A program made the translations under genes and the position numbers. From contig NC_090291.1 in assembly GCF_037392515.1 (NCBI RefSeq), positions 14,200,501 to 14,264,500 of the forward strand: a DNA stretch of 64,000 nucleotides, in the 5' to 3' direction. The notes under the pieces were generated by a model, which saw nothing but the letters and a program-made list of their open reading frames with translations, was not told the DNA's origin and searched no databases. Source of the DNA: Haliotis asinina (Eukaryota > Mollusca > Gastropoda > Lepetellida > Haliotidae). Numbering within the stretch: position 1 is the stretch's first letter; each line of letters opens with the position of its first letter. This document shows, one piece after another, positions 33,690 through 44,784 of this stretch.

Positions 33690-34335
33690 TGAGAGATGGC
33701 TGATCTCAATGTATCTGCAACAAATCTCTCAGACATAGGCTGTACCATCACAAGCTTCAGTGTATCATTTGAACTGGAAAGTGTCACAATTAGAACACAA
33801 AGTCAGACTTATGCATCAAAAAAAAGGAAAAGAAAGGAAATAACCAGAAAGAAGAATCAGGGAGATCCTGCATTTGGAGTTGCCTTCTCCTGAGTCGTCC
33901 AATGTCAAAATCAAGATCAGTTTGAATTTTTTTAGATGGAGGTCAGTTCGTCAATCATGATGTCCAACTGAGCCCTCCAACATCGTTCAGTGGAATTGTG
34001 GAGGACTAAGAAATAGTTGTGATTAACAGTTACGGATACATGACTTCAATCCATACACTGATAACAAGACACAAACGATTGATATCGAACGATATAATTC
34101 TTTTCTCCTCCAGGGCCAAAAAGCTACTAGAAGTACTTAAATCTTAGTCAGGTAGGGTGCTATAAATGGAATACACCACTTTTAGCTGTTACTGTCACAT
34201 CTAGACAAGGCCGGACACTTCTGTGTACTCCACCCGCCTACTTTGCCGATCGCTACGCTACCATCGCATGCAATCGATTAAAACTTCATCTATACATAAT
34301 CATGGGTGATTGCCTATCGATCACTTTTTACAATA
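33690..34335 (+). pseudogene. N-related LINE: ORF1 end and endonuclease start, diverged
   Basis: 33790-33893 reads as a basic ORF1-like tail (KKRKRKEITRKKNQGDPAF). Then comes the ORF2 start (NIVQWNCGGLRNS at about 33976-34014) and a decayed endonuclease (LLCTPPAYFAD at about 34210, MGDCLSI at about 34300, where N has MGDLNGH). It differs more from N1/N2 than they do from each other, so it is an older subfamily. Confidence 0.6.
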
Positions 34336-34523
34336 CACACCAAGTTTCAGGGCAGGGGTCATCTGATTTTTTTGTATACAAAATCTTTAATCTTCGCAAT
34401 GACACGAGAGCCTGTGGTGGGGGCGGGGGAATTTGTCATTTTCCCATGAATCTTGTTACATGTAGTGGAGTTTAGTAGGCAGTGTTAATATCACACCTAG
34501 CTATAGCTGTTACTGCATGATTG

Positions 34524-34640
34524 AGGCCGATGGGTCACCTAATGGTCAACGTGTCCACTCGCGCCGAGGATCCGAGTTCGAGTCCCTGCACATATGCAAT
34601 GTGTGAAGCCGTGATATTGATGAATTATTGATAAAACCGT
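34524..34640 (+). repeat. tRNA-derived SINE head
   Basis: GGGTCACCTAATGGTCAACG resembles a Pol III A box with D-arm context, and CCGAGTTCGAGTCCCTGC at about 34572 is a good B box / T-loop equivalent. The cloverleaf is not complete and an SINE-like tail follows, so this is a tRNA-derived SINE and not a tRNA gene. Confidence 0.6.
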
Positions 34641-34679
34641 CATACCATCGTACTCACCCACTAGTTATTATCGAACTGA

Positions 34680-35007
34680 GCTTTGAATAATTTCATCAGT
34701 CCATATAAATATCTGTTTCCAGTGTCACTGGAGTAAAAGGCAACTCGCTAATATGAGTTAGCCTAATGAAGAAATGGGTGCGAGAAAGCCTTTTTAAAGA
34801 TCAGGCCATAGAAATTTCATGTTTTGAGTATGTCGTGATGGTTACACGCCAAACACTTTTACTCCATTAGACATTGGACAGTTGTCATTTCCAGCCCTTG
34901 ATCTGTACACACACTTTTCTTGTTAAGCTAATAAATCAATTATTTTATATCTACATAAAAGCCACAACTTATTGACACTCCGTCTTGCATTGCCCTGCGG
35001 TACCAGA
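34680..35007 (+). promoter_or_regulatory. Conserved 5' flank / promoter region of lectin gene B
   Basis: It shares CCAGTGTCACTGGAGTAAAA, CATGTTTTGAGTATGTCG, TTTTACTCCATTAGACATTG and CTGCGGTACCAGA with gene A at the same distances from the ATG. Confidence 0.55.
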
Positions 35008-35086
35008 ATGAGAAGACCCCGTGTATTTCAGGCGATATCTGAGGTCTTCATCTTTCTTTTTCTCATATCGATGGACACGTTCTCAG
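35008..35086 (+). pseudogene. Gene B exon 1: signal peptide, open
   Basis: MRRPRVFQAISEVFIFLFLI is followed by SMDTFS and a GTATGG donor. It is 79 nt long, phase 1, like A, C and D. The exon itself carries no lesion. Confidence 0.7.
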
Positions 35087-35211
35087 GTATGGAGACTTAT
35101 ACTCAGCTCATAGTACAGTGGAAGCTGTCTAAACCGGCACTCATTGGACTGAATAAATAATCCAGTTTAGACAATGTGCCGAATTGTAGAGCTGATGATA
35201 AATGTACAAGT

Positions 35212-35469
35212 CACGAGTTGGGTTTTACGCCGCACTCAGCATATATGGCCACGGTCTGTAAATAATCGAGTCTGGAGCAGACAATCCAGTGATCAACAAC
35301 ATGAGCATCGATCTGCGCAATTGGAAACCGATGACATGTGTCAACCAAGTCAGCGAGCCTGACCACCCGATCCCGTTTGTCATCTCTTACGACAAACATA
35401 GTCATTTTTTTTGTGGCACGCATGGGTTGCTGAAGGCTTATTCTATCACGGGACCTTCTCGGGTGTGTC
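35212..35469 (-). repeat. S family copy S6, full length, in gene B intron 1
   Basis: On the minus strand it runs from CCGAGAAGGTCCCGTGATAG to AAAACCCAACTCG without a clear TCAC tail. The core ATGAGCATCGATCTGCGCAA is present. Confidence 0.85.
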
Positions 35470-35639
35470 CATGTTGAGGGATGTCTTGCGTTCTAAGAGG
35501 GATTACGTCTCATCGTTTATGTAGTAACATCATGGGATCCCAGATTACGAAGATGACTTAAATGCAATAGGTGATCGACTTTCATGGGTCTGAAAACTGT
35601 TACCAGTATCCTGGTTATTTTGATTTGGGCTGGCATTTC

Positions 35640-36025
35640 CTACACTCGCCAGGGGCTGAAGTTGGTGTAAAACCAACTAGGGTCCATGCAGGTAGCAAAG
35701 GTACTGTGAGTCCCTCTGGTCCCTTGTTTGGTGATCTACCTTCAGTTGTTGACGGTCTATAGCCCGTGTTATATATCGTATTGTCCTCTTCAGTATTGTC
35801 GTATTGTCCTCTTCTTCCTCTTTAGATTTCAGTGCTAGTTCTGTGTGCATATCTGTGATAGCCTAGTGTTTTAACCGTCTTTCGATGACAGGTTATTCCG
35901 TTTTCAGTTTATTAAATTTAATTTTGTTACAATTTTGTTACTCGTCACGATATGGCTGCAAAATAGCCGATGTGACGTTAAATATTAACTCACTCACTCC
36001 TTCACTCGCTCTCACTCACTCAAAA
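35640..36025 (+). repeat. T repeat, full length with TCAC-type tail
   Basis: It contains GGGTCCATGCAGGTAGCAAA, TTGGTGATCTACCTTCAGTT, a short internal duplication of TATTGTCCTCTTC near 35780-35812, CACGATATGGCTGCAAAATA and a tail with CTCACTCACTC. It lies in gene B intron 1. Confidence 0.8.
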
Positions 36026-36384
36026 CTGTTACCCTCCAACATTTACTACACCTGTTTCAGTCGTATCAACATACAACCTGCTTTGTCCCAACCACTTCGA
36101 CATACAACACAGTCGGGATATATCGAACTATAGTTAATCCTCAACAACTTCGACATACAACACAGTCAGGATAGATAGAACTATAATTAGTAGTCACATT
36201 TAATTCCACATAGCCACATGTCTTGGAAAGGTGACACTTTCCTCAACTCGCAAATGCTTCATGAAAATCCAGATATGTTTTCCCATCATATAGAATGATG
36301 ACACTTATTAACTGAGAGCTTCAGTCTGTACAGTTTAAGTAGTCGCTAACTTCACAATGGCTATGACCCATTAGCAGGCATTTT

Positions 36385-36640
36385 GTGAAAGCTTGATCCT
36401 GGGAATGTAACACATTTCACTCGAAGTACATTTCTTCATCTTAGCCATTGGAATGTACAACCCTTTCCAACAGGTGCGTGTGCAGTTGCTGTGAGGTTCT
36501 GAGATTTTGGCATCCTATGAAATGTGTTATTCATCATTTCATTATAAATTTAACTTAATTTCACTTAAGCAGATGCGCTCTCTTGTCAGCCGGCAATTTT
36601 ACTTAATTGAACGACATTGTAATTAGGGATGACTATTTAG
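36385..36640 (+). other. Gene B intron 1 segment paralogous to gene A intron 1
   Basis: CACTCGAAGTACATTTC, TTCTGAGATTTTGGCATCC and TGTGTTATTCATCATTTC align with 25450-25570. This supports duplication of the whole gene unit and not just exons. Confidence 0.55.
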
Positions 36641-36647
36641 GGGGAAA

Positions 36648-36868
36648 CAGCTATTGCAATAGTGATAGTCCATTGCAACATGCTATTGCGATAGCGTTGG
36701 TGTATTGCAACACACTATTGTAGTAGCGATAGTCCACTGCAACATGCTATTGCGATAGCGTTGGTGTATTGCAACACACTATTGCAGTAGCGATAGTCCA
36801 CTGCAATATGCTATTGTGATAGCGTTTGTGTATTGCAACACACTATTGCAATAGCGATAGCCTATTGC
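36648..36868. repeat. 64-bp tandem repeat, about 3.4 units
   Basis: The unit contains GCTATTGCGATAGCG, itself palindromic, and TATTGCAACACACTATTG. Units start near 36691, 36755 and 36819, with a partial one before. Changes between units are few. Confidence 0.85.
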
Positions 36869-36919
36869 GACCGACTGTTGTTTTAATCTCCTCGAATTGT
36901 CTCATTTTTAGTTTATGTG

Positions 36920-37240
36920 AACACATCGTCACATCGGCAGTATTTCATCGTGACGAGAGTCAGCGAGTGAGCGAGTTAATAATTACCGTCACCTCGGCAA
37001 TATTGCAGCCATATGGAGACGACAACAGTTAACACTGAAAGGGACCATATGTGTATTGTAAAAACCTGTCAAGGACAGTAAAACAACCGGAATATCACAA
37101 TTTGAATTAAACCTAGCGTGGAAAGTTAACAATAATATCACTATTTAGACAATACAATATAAAAAACAGGCTATAGATCGCCAATAACAGAAGGCAGATC
37201 ACCTGACTAGGGACTTACAGTACCTTTGCTACCTTCGTGA
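36920..37240 (-). repeat. T repeat, near full length
   Basis: Minus strand: the AGGTAGCAAAGGTACTGTAA end is at about 37235 and the tail reads GAGTGAGCGAGTTAATAA in the plus direction at about 36964. A second broken tail precedes it at 36925-36960. Confidence 0.75.
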
Positions 37241-37382
37241 CGAGAACAATTACTTTTATGTATAGTAACTGATGGTAGATTGTATCATCCTGTCAACGAA
37301 GGACAGTAAAATAACTGGATTATCACACAATCGAATTTAAAACTAGTAATCACATCTAAAACAGTTTCATTACAGATGACAA
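37241..37382 (-). repeat. T repeat, middle portion
   Basis: CCTGTCAACGAAGGACAGTA and TTAAAACTAGTAATCACA (plus strand) are the central T segment. Both ends are missing. Confidence 0.6.
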
Positions 37383-37385
37383 CAG

Positions 37386-37740
37386 AGTGAGTGAGTGAGT
37401 TAATGTTTAACATCACATCGGCAATATTGGAGCTATATCGTCACGAGAAATTTTAAATTACATTGCATACCAACATTATCAGAAACTAAACCCTGTTGAC
37501 GAAGAAAAGTAAAACTACTTGTATATCACAATTAGAATTAAAACTAGCCAGGAAAGTTAAAACTCATATCATTATTTGTACAATACAATATAAAAATGTG
37601 CTATAGGTTGCCAACAACTGAAGGTAAATCACCATACTAGAGACGAAGACAACAGAAGGTAAAAACAGGACATGTATTGCCAACAACTGGAGCGAGAGCA
37701 CCATACTAGGGACCATGGAAATGAGGTAGTTTCAGTCTGT
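37386..37740 (-). repeat. T repeat, full, plus an extra 5' fragment
   Basis: GAGTGAGTGAGTGAGTTAAT is at 37386 and TCACCATACTAGAGACGAAG ends the first copy. ACAACTGGAGCGAGAGCACC to GGGACCATGGAAATGAG is a second fragment. Confidence 0.7.
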
Positions 37741-37959
37741 TCTAACAACTGATAAGAAATCTGAAACTCAGATAGAGTTTGTGTAAGACGTAGAGGGGAC
37801 AGAAAACTGTAACTCAAACTGAACCAATCTGCTGCTTCATCTATTATGCGTTGTGCATTTATCAAGCTAAGCTCTAAAACTAGCCATAGTCACATATACT
37901 ATCGATGCATATTTTTCCTTAGTTTTCTTCCACCTATTAATTGCTACTGGAGACAGGGA

Positions 37960-38190
37960 AAGTCCTATCTATTGATAGTTCGAAGCATCGTTACAGCACT
38001 AATAATAGCCCTGCTAGTTCCCAGAATAACATCGTCTTTTGTTGGTTCATTTGGCTCGCTGACTTGGTTCACACAATCATGTCATCGGTTCCCGATTGCG
38101 CAGATCGATGCTCATGCTGTTGATCACTTGATTGGTCCCGACTCGATTATTGGATACCGCCACCATATTTACTGAGTGCGGTGTACGTCA
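37960..38190 (+). repeat. N RNase H scrap interrupted by truncated S copy S7
   Basis: 37990-38047 (ACATCGTCTTTTGTTGGTTC) matches the RNase H region of N. From about 38053 an S element (GGCTCGCTGACTTGG ... GAGTGCGGTGTAC) follows without its first about 100 bp or a TCAC tail. Confidence 0.65.
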
Positions 38191-38211
38191 CTGTTCGTCA
38201 TTTAAGTATTT

Positions 38212-38470
38212 GTTTTTGTGAGCGAGTTAAAATTTGTCTTCACATCGGCAATTTTTCAGCCATATCGTGCGAGAATAACTTATCGAATACACATTACTTA
38301 ATGGTTATCTGGAAAAATCTGTCAACGAAGGACAAATAGAGTTCCAGAATATCACAGAAATGATTTAAAACTAGCAAGCAAGTATCTGTGAAAATAGAAA
38401 ACTATATGTGGACAAATGAAGATCACCATACTAATGGCCATGGGGACTTACGGGTATTATGTAGTCAATG
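38212..38470 (-). repeat. T repeat, diverged
   Basis: GAGCGAGTTAAAATTTGTCT starts the minus-strand tail and GGCCATGGGGACTTACGGGT marks the other end. Confidence 0.65.
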
Positions 38471-38769
38471 AGACAACATTGCCTTGCTGTTGGGAAAGCA
38501 TTTGACGCGAGAGTATTTGAAGTGCTGATCTAATGACCTTTACCTGTGAAATATAAAAAAAGTAATCCGAAGCTTTCCTTAATGCCCATTCCTAATTTAG
38601 TGTACGCTCATTTAGTCCATGGATAAACCAGATACATCCACTATCAGCATGGCTGGGAGTATGTTTGGGGCTTAAACGACCAAACGTTTTGTTGGTTTTT
38701 TTGGGTTTTTTTCGCAGTGTATGTACCCTACCTCTTGATGCTAATCTACCACATATTGTTTGATTACAG

Positions 38770-38984
38770 CTTCCATAAATCTTGCACTGCTCAAGCCGGC
38801 AACAGCAAGTCTTGTCGCTGATCCCATGGGGTCCGATAGAGCCATGGTTGTGCTCTATTTCACAATCATGGACATCTCGAATGGTTTAGTCTGTACATAC
38901 GTGGAGACATATTCTATTTCAGGATGGTGGTAGGTGGATCTCCAGACGACTGTCAGAGTAGGGAGTGTCAGGATCACTCCTGCC
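38770..38984 (+). pseudogene. Gene B exon 2 (lectin N-half), nonsense-mutated and 3'-truncated
   Basis: After TGATTACAG the frame reads NLALLKPATASLVADPMGSD, TIMDISNGLVCTYVETYSIS, GWW, stop (TAG 38931), VDLQTTVRVGSVRITPA, and breaks off at the S8 junction. The KAVDG motif is changed to RAMVV. Confidence 0.85.
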
Positions 38985-39260
38985 GTAGTCAGTCAGTGAG
39001 TGAGTGAGTGAGTGAGTGAGTGAGTTTAGTTTTACGCCGCACTCACCAATATTCCAGCTATATGGCCCCGGTCTGTAAATAATCGAGTCTGGACCAGACA
39101 ATCCACTGATCAACATGAACATCGATCTGCTCAATTGGGAACCGATGACATGTCCCAACCTAGTCAGCAAGCCTGACCACTCGATCCCGTTAGTCGCCTC
39201 TTACGACAAGCATAGAGGCCTTTTATGGCAAGCATTCGTTGCTGAAGGCCTATTCTACCC
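38985..39260 (-). repeat. S family copy S8, inserted in gene B exon 2/3 with deletion
   Basis: The GTGA-repeat tail is at 38994-39026, followed by the S body (minus) ending at TATTCTACCC, about 20 bp short of the full 5' end. Lectin sequence borders it on both sides, but about 580 bp corresponding to A 27120-27700 are missing. No target duplication is visible, as expected if insertion was coupled to deletion. Confidence 0.85.
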
Positions 39261-39321
39261 AAGAAGGACCCAATGTACTTGTGTGAAATCGAAGTATATG
39301 ACTACGAACACCAATCACAGG
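39261..39321 (+). pseudogene. Gene B exon 3 remnant
   Basis: KKDPMYLCEIEVYDYEHQSQ is followed by a GTAATG donor. It corresponds to the last about 60 nt of gene A exon 3. Confidence 0.8.
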
Positions 39322-39922
39322 GTAATGAAGGCGTTAAACATTTGCATTTGTTAACAGAGTTTACAATACACCTTTCTATCCCTCTAAAAATGGACTGTCT
39401 CAGTTTTTAGTTGTTCACTCTCATTTCATTGGTACATTGTTCACGCTTTCATCTTAATCTAACACAGTACAGTTACGTTCACTAACAAGCTGTCCTAATG
39501 TCAAATGGATACGGGTGATTTTCAGCAAAGTTGTCTAGAACACTTACTATCTTCACATTAGAATGAATGTTGAAGGTACAAAGTATGATACACTTGTTCA
39601 CGTATCAATTGTCTTCCCAGAGGGGCAAAGTGGAAGGTTTAATTGATTAATGAACATGCACAAACTCATTCTCAACAGATGACGCTAACGGAGGTTCCGC
39701 GTGACTTAACTGAAGGGATATATATTTCAAGCTTCCACCAACGGAAGATAGAGTTGGTTTCATTGAATTATTGCTAAAGACATTGAAATTCTGAACACAT
39801 TGTGATAGGAATATATAAGAATGGTAAGTGGTAAGCAAGTATTATAGTTTTGGAAGAATGAATAAATATGTAATATATTGTTTAATGCACAACTTGATAA
39901 GTTAATACTGTTGTATTTTCAG

Positions 39923-40152
39923 GAGTCATATTTAACAAGACACATGAAAAGAAGATCGACCTGACATTGCCTGTAGATATGGAGACCAGGTCATTTATGG
40001 CTTGTGCAAGAGTCTGCCTGGAACGTGGTTCCTGTCCTGCGTTCAATTTTAGAAGAGGACCCCGAGTGTGCGAGATCTCGTCTAGCGGGAACAGCAGTGG
40101 ACTGACTAATGGAAACCCAGAATGGGACGTCTATGAACAGGATCTGTGCTGA
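39923..40152 (+). pseudogene. Gene B exon 4: PAN/Apple-like, open
   Basis: VIFNKTHEKKIDLTLPVDME, SFMACARVCLERGSCPAFNF and VYEQDLC, then TGA. It is three codons shorter than A because TTA is replaced by TGA. The acceptor TTGTATTTTCAG is kept. The close match to A (mostly conservative changes) suggests recent inactivation of the locus or continued constraint on this exon. Confidence 0.75.
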
Positions 40153-40419
40153 GATATCTAACATATCAAAGAAACGAATTTTGTCAAGCATAACATTTTA
40201 TTTGCCGAAGTGTTTGCGTAAGGCACCTATTGTTTCATAAATATCTGGTGGCATGTTTGTATTAATTGTTTTCCTTTAACTTTTTGCGCGGGGTGGATAA
40301 GTGTCTCATATATGTCCAAGAGGTCGGTTTGGAGGCCGTTAGGATGGTGACGGACGGAAGACAAAAGTTACTGCCGTCGTTGTTTTCGTGAGGCAACGGT
40401 ATGTCTGCGTGCAATTATT

Positions 40420-40665
40420 CACTTTGGCAAAATTTGAATCATATTGTGATATTGAATGTTATAAAATCACAACAAACGTAATTAAAGTATGAAGAAACTG
40501 TCAACGAAGAACAGTACAGCCAAGTAGAATATCACAATGTGCAGAAATAAAACCGGCATTTGTCTTTAAAATTGGATTCAAATGAGGACACAACAGTACA
40601 AAAATAGACTGTGTATACACCATACCACCGAAGGTAGATCATCATAACAGGGACTTAAAAATATG
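40420..40665 (-). repeat. T repeat, diverged, in gene B 3' flank
   Basis: CTGTCAACGAAGAACAGTAC, ATATCACAATGTGCAG and GAAGGTAGATCATCATAACA (plus strand) identify it. It follows the B 3' flank that matches gene A (40153-40400). Confidence 0.55.
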
Positions 40666-40779
40666 TGCCATTATATTGTTTGTGCCATGTGATATGCAGT
40701 GTGTACCATGGAAGGGCATCCACTGACATGGTGTTGCACAGTTCCAGTAAATACTTTGCAGAGTTGACGAAGACATTAT

Positions 40780-41620
40780 AGTCAAGAAGCACATTTGATT
40801 GATTGCCAGTGCGTAGTGACTTTTGGTAACATTTTGATTAAGAATCACTTTCTGGCAATTGCGAGTGGGAAGTGATTGGTGCTGAAAGCCATAAGGATAG
40901 CCCTCAGGTTCCCATTTGAGACCAGCTGACTTCATCTAAGTGAAGGAGTCGGTTGGGTTATTGTTCAGCTCCATACATTGCTTGTACACACGCTGGAATC
41001 ATTTCTCAAGAGTTTTGTCCAGAAATGACCGATTTTTGGTAGACTTGGTGAATAACTCCACCTGATTTACTCCCATTCCTGTATGTCACCATCTAGAAAA
41101 GCAACCTCAATATTAGATTGTGTCCAACAACATTGGAATGCTTAAAATAGATATGAAATTTCCTGCTTTCATCATGTGCCTTGACATTGATCTCCAGAAC
41201 ATCATCCGATGAATAAATATGTGCAAAGGTACACACTAAAATCCTATCATGAAGATCCTCCATGTGAATCAAACCCCGACCTAAAGAATTGAAAAGAATT
41301 CGACCTAAAGAATATAGAAAGGAACAAAAATGGCGGGCTCTGTTAACAGAAATTATCCTTCTGCTCACACAATCGAGACTCGTGTTTTGCCCAATTACAT
41401 GTAACTACTCAAAGGGATAGGAAAGGGCTGACAAAGAGAATGTATTAGTGGCTTTGAAATTGCTTGGAGGTCCAGAGGTTTTTTAATCGACGTTTATAAT
41501 TGGCTCGAAGTTTGTCTTGAATCAGGACATTTTGGAGCGAGTCTGGAATTTGCATTTCAAGATGGGCGAAGGCACTTGTCTGGTCCAAATGTCATGCCAA
41601 TATCATTAGGGAATCTTTAT
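40780..41620 (-). pseudogene. Decayed LINE RT region (third family)
   Basis: The minus strand has MTFGPDKC near 41590, and SAGLKWEPEGYPYGFQHQSL followed by PTRNCQKVILNQNV near 40830-40930. These resemble the (N)DI.M.FGLDKCA and SAG.LK.ETEG...QDQ.L.TRNY.K.IL blocks that follow the RT core in some LINE families. The region between is too mutated to translate. The call rests on two short pattern matches. Confidence 0.45.
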
Positions 41621-41684
41621 GAAAAATCTGCTCTTTCAAATAGGTATCTCTTTCAGGAGCTCACTGTCATCCACGTAGTGAATG

Positions 41685-41850
41685 GGTAGCTATTTATCGT
41701 CACAACGGCAATATTGCAGAAATCGTGGCGAGAACAATAATAAATATATTGTATGTCAAGAAGTTAAAACAAAAAAGCATAAAAAAACCCACAAAAACAA
41801 AACTAAATCACTGTTGACGAAGAACAGTAAAACCACTAGTATGTAGAGAA
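41685..41850 (-). repeat. T repeat, partial
   Basis: CGTCACAACGGCAATATTGC, TGACGAAGAACAGTAAAACC and CACTAGTATG (plus strand) are the 3' half of T. Confidence 0.65.
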
Positions 41851-42126
41851 TCTCACCCAAGTGTCTACTGATATTAAATATATCAACACAGGTTGACAAC
41901 GAAACAAATATCAGAGGCTTGCCGAGGACATTTTTACGTTTATCAACGAGTGTTGATATAATTTATATCAGTAAAATCAGTAAACACGAGTGTTCCATTT
42001 TTCATCCAAAATCAGTCTTTATTAATTTGCATTGGAAAATGTACATCTCTGAACACAGCACTGGCATTAGATCTGCAGAGCAACGATGCCATAGCATTGT
42101 GACGTCATCAAGTTCATGACGTCATA

Positions 42127-42360
42127 GACCCGTGAAGGTCCCGGGGGTAGAATAGGCCTTCAGCAACCCATGCTTGCCATAAAAGGCGACTATGCTTGTC
42201 GTAAGAGGCGACAAACGGGATCGGGTGGTCAGACTCGCAGATCGATGCTCATGTTGTTGATCACTGGATTGTCTGGTCCAGACTCGATTATTTACAGACG
42301 GCCGCCATATGGTTGGAATATTGGTGAGTGCGGCGTAACACTAAACTCACTCACTCACTC
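42127..42360 (+). repeat. S family copy S9, with 9-bp target duplication
   Basis: GACGTCATA at 42118-42126 directly precedes the element and recurs at 42363-42371, two bases after the tail. About 40 bp are missing in the middle (GTGGTCAGACTCGCAGATCG joins blocks normally separated). Confidence 0.85.
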
Positions 42361-42779
42361 AAGACGTCATAACATGTCAGGGCAGTCATTAATGTGGCAG
42401 TCATTAATGTAAAGGAGATAGGTAAGCAGTGTTCGGGATCAGTGCTGGTGAGGTCTGGCGCGGTAACTCCCTTCTTTGTCGAGAAAAAAAGCTCAAACTG
42501 GAAAACAATGAGCTTTAAGGACCCGTAGGAATATCCGCCTTCTGATCGGACTAGATTCCAAAGCCTTGCAGTTACTAGCGTCTCATTACAGACGAGCAAA
42601 TGAAGAAGTTCGCTCAGGATGGTCAATACAATGAAAAGCATGTATTTAGAATCCATCATGAGGGACAGGAATATTCCATCTGAATGGCAACGGACTGTAA
42701 ACAATCGTGTATATACCCAGACAACCAGAAAGGAAAAAAAAAAGGAAAAACAAACAAACACATATCTGGGACTAAGAGA

Positions 42780-43955
42780 CAAGAGCCACATCAAGGGGTA
42801 AATTTGGTACTTACAAGGAGGAAGATGCATTTCAAGCCTTACTTAGAATCTCCAAGCGCCATTAGTATTACTATTTTGTCAAAGAACACTTTTTGTCCGG
42901 TCCTGTCACGTGAATGCTGTCATTTCAAGACCAAATGACGTGTCAGATTTCAGACCGTTGGATCTTAGCATTCCCTAGTATTTTAACAACAGAAAGGTAC
43001 CTTTTCTAAAACACAGCGCCATGTATGTAAATTGCTTCAATATTGATGTTTCAGTACTGCCGATTGTTAAGAATAATTCCTGCACTATATTTAATATAAA
43101 AGGTATACGTGTTTCTAGATAAAGCAAAAGTATCACGATTAGGTTTCAAGTGAATCTTATGTGCAAGCGTAAACTGTGTCCTTGAACTTCTAACCCATCT
43201 GTTTTGTCGTGTGTGAAACGTTATCAAAATAGTCGAGGAATCGTATCATTATAGAGACATAAAGATAAGGCAGAATATATATATGTTAAGCATGGAAACA
43301 ACTGAGAGCGGAAGACCTGTCCTGCAGGGAGCGCAGCGTCGTGGAGTTAATTTGTTATAGCGCAGGACACTGGTCAGTTGATTGCGCTTTCAGCAAACTA
43401 CACGTGGCAAACTGAAGCTCATTCGTCGAACGCACGCTATAGTGACCACTGCCGATATACTTCTGGACAATCATTGTTGAATGAATGTATGTTTTTTCTC
43501 ATGAACATCACACTGGTAACATGGCGAAAGAAGCAAATGTACAGGTTTGTTTTTTGGGAGCACTGAGACCGGTTATCACACAGTTACTTACTTTAAGTGC
43601 TTAATGCGTACACGACATAGGGGATATAAATTTATCTAGTGATGGGTAATTAGAAAGGTAGTTTGTAGAAATTAAATTGTTACATTTTTTCCATATGGAC
43701 TGTGACAATAAAACATGCGCTTTGAGAATGCGGAGTGTTAAAATAGCGTTGTTGTTGAAGCCATTAGAAGATAGTTTCGTTCCGACTGACAGTCATGTTG
43801 TCGTTCGCTTACCCAATGTTCCTTAACCACAAGCCAGTTCGTTTAAATCCCTTGCACTCTTCAAATGACCTCTTTGTCCATAGTTACTACCTTCTTTTTC
43901 TGTAATGTCCACACATGCAATAAGAATGTCTCTCTATCAATTATGGGTATAAAGC
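42780..43955 (+). repeat. Segmental duplication unit D2 (paralogue of 31375-32595)
   Basis: It carries the same ordered blocks as D1: GAAGATGCATTTCAAGCC, GTCAGATTTCAGACCGTTG, TTCAGTACTGCCGATTG, CATCTGTTTTGTCGTGTGTG, GGACACTGGTCAGTTG and GTCCACACATGCAATAAGAA. It lies between genes B and C, as D1 lies between A and B. No S insertion is present. Confidence 0.7.
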
Positions 43956-44454
43956 CGCAGCCCCTTTAGTTGCCTCATACGAGCAGGACCGGTTCACTGT
44001 TGAGAATGAATTTCACTTTTCATTTATTTGTCGTGTTTATAATGATTTAAGGCAGATTTATTTCCCACCATGGCTACGATCTCACACAAGAATGCTACGA
44101 AACTTTGTTCAATACTTTCAAGTAAAGCATCCATATTACAACATGAGACAGCTCTATTTATTCACCACGCGCTCATATTGAGAAGAGATTCACTGTAACA
44201 TGTGTCATATGTTGTATATGTTGTACATACTATACATATATATTTTGTATATGGGCCACTGGGCTTCATGCAACTGATTGAGTACAATGGAAATCACATG
44301 TGATGATAAGCATTAGGAAAACGCTTCATTTACAAATCACAAAAAGGAATTGCACCATGAAGTGATATACGTGAATTAATCCAGATTTGTAGAGAATATC
44401 TTACTTTCACTCGTGACGTACTATATATAATATGAAAATATCTTTCATTTCTGT
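43956..44454. other. Unassigned intergenic sequence
   Basis: AT-rich, with nothing recognisable. Confidence 0.4.
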
Positions 44455-44765
44455 CGCTGAGATCGAACTTGAAAACAAAACCTTCGACTCCTGTCTTCTC
44501 CTCCTTGGCAATTTAAAGGTTAAAACCACAGGTAGCTCTCACATTAAGAAAGTTTTGAAAGCTGAAACTGATCATATTTCCATAACGATAGCATGAATTG
44601 AGAAACACTTATGACAGTTATAAAATTATCTGTACAATGTGCTGTTCGGTCAATTTCTCAATGGTCGACAAAAGCTGAAGAGATAGTGTAAATTCAGTTA
44701 GGGTCTAAGCCGGTAGGAAAAGTACTGTAAGTTCCCATACTCCCTTAGGCTAGTATTCAGCCCGT
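44455..44765 (+). repeat. N-LINE fragment: RT end plus 3' UTR piece
   Basis: CTTCTCCTCCTTGGCAATTT (the LLSSPPWQL codons of N ORF2) is followed by decayed sequence. From about 44675 a T segment follows (GGGTCTAAGCCGGTAGGAAA, GTACTGTAAGTTCCCATACT). Confidence 0.6.
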
Positions 44766-44784
44766 TATTGCATTGTCTTGTTGT

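Larger units (their letters stand above)
35008..40152 (+). pseudogene. Lectin gene B: F-type lectin/PAN paralogue, disrupted
   Basis: Remaining parts are the signal exon 35008-35086, exon 2 38770-38984, an exon 3 remnant 39261-39321 and exon 4 39923-40152. Exon 2 has an in-frame TAG (38931-38933) where gene A has the Gln of WWQVDL. An S element (S8) then replaces about 580 bp that, by comparison with A, should hold the exon 2 end, intron 2 and most of exon 3. The signal and PAN exons are still open and in phase 1, so a short signal-PAN transcript by exon skipping is conceivable but unproven. An intact lectin is excluded. Confidence 0.8.

Noticed and set aside
34524..34590. Possible tRNA gene
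   Set aside because: A and B boxes are recognisable but a full cloverleaf with paired acceptor stem does not form. It is a SINE head.
42351..42830. 159-codon minus-strand open frame
   Set aside because: It has no recognisable domain, overlaps the S9 tail at one end and is not conserved around D1.
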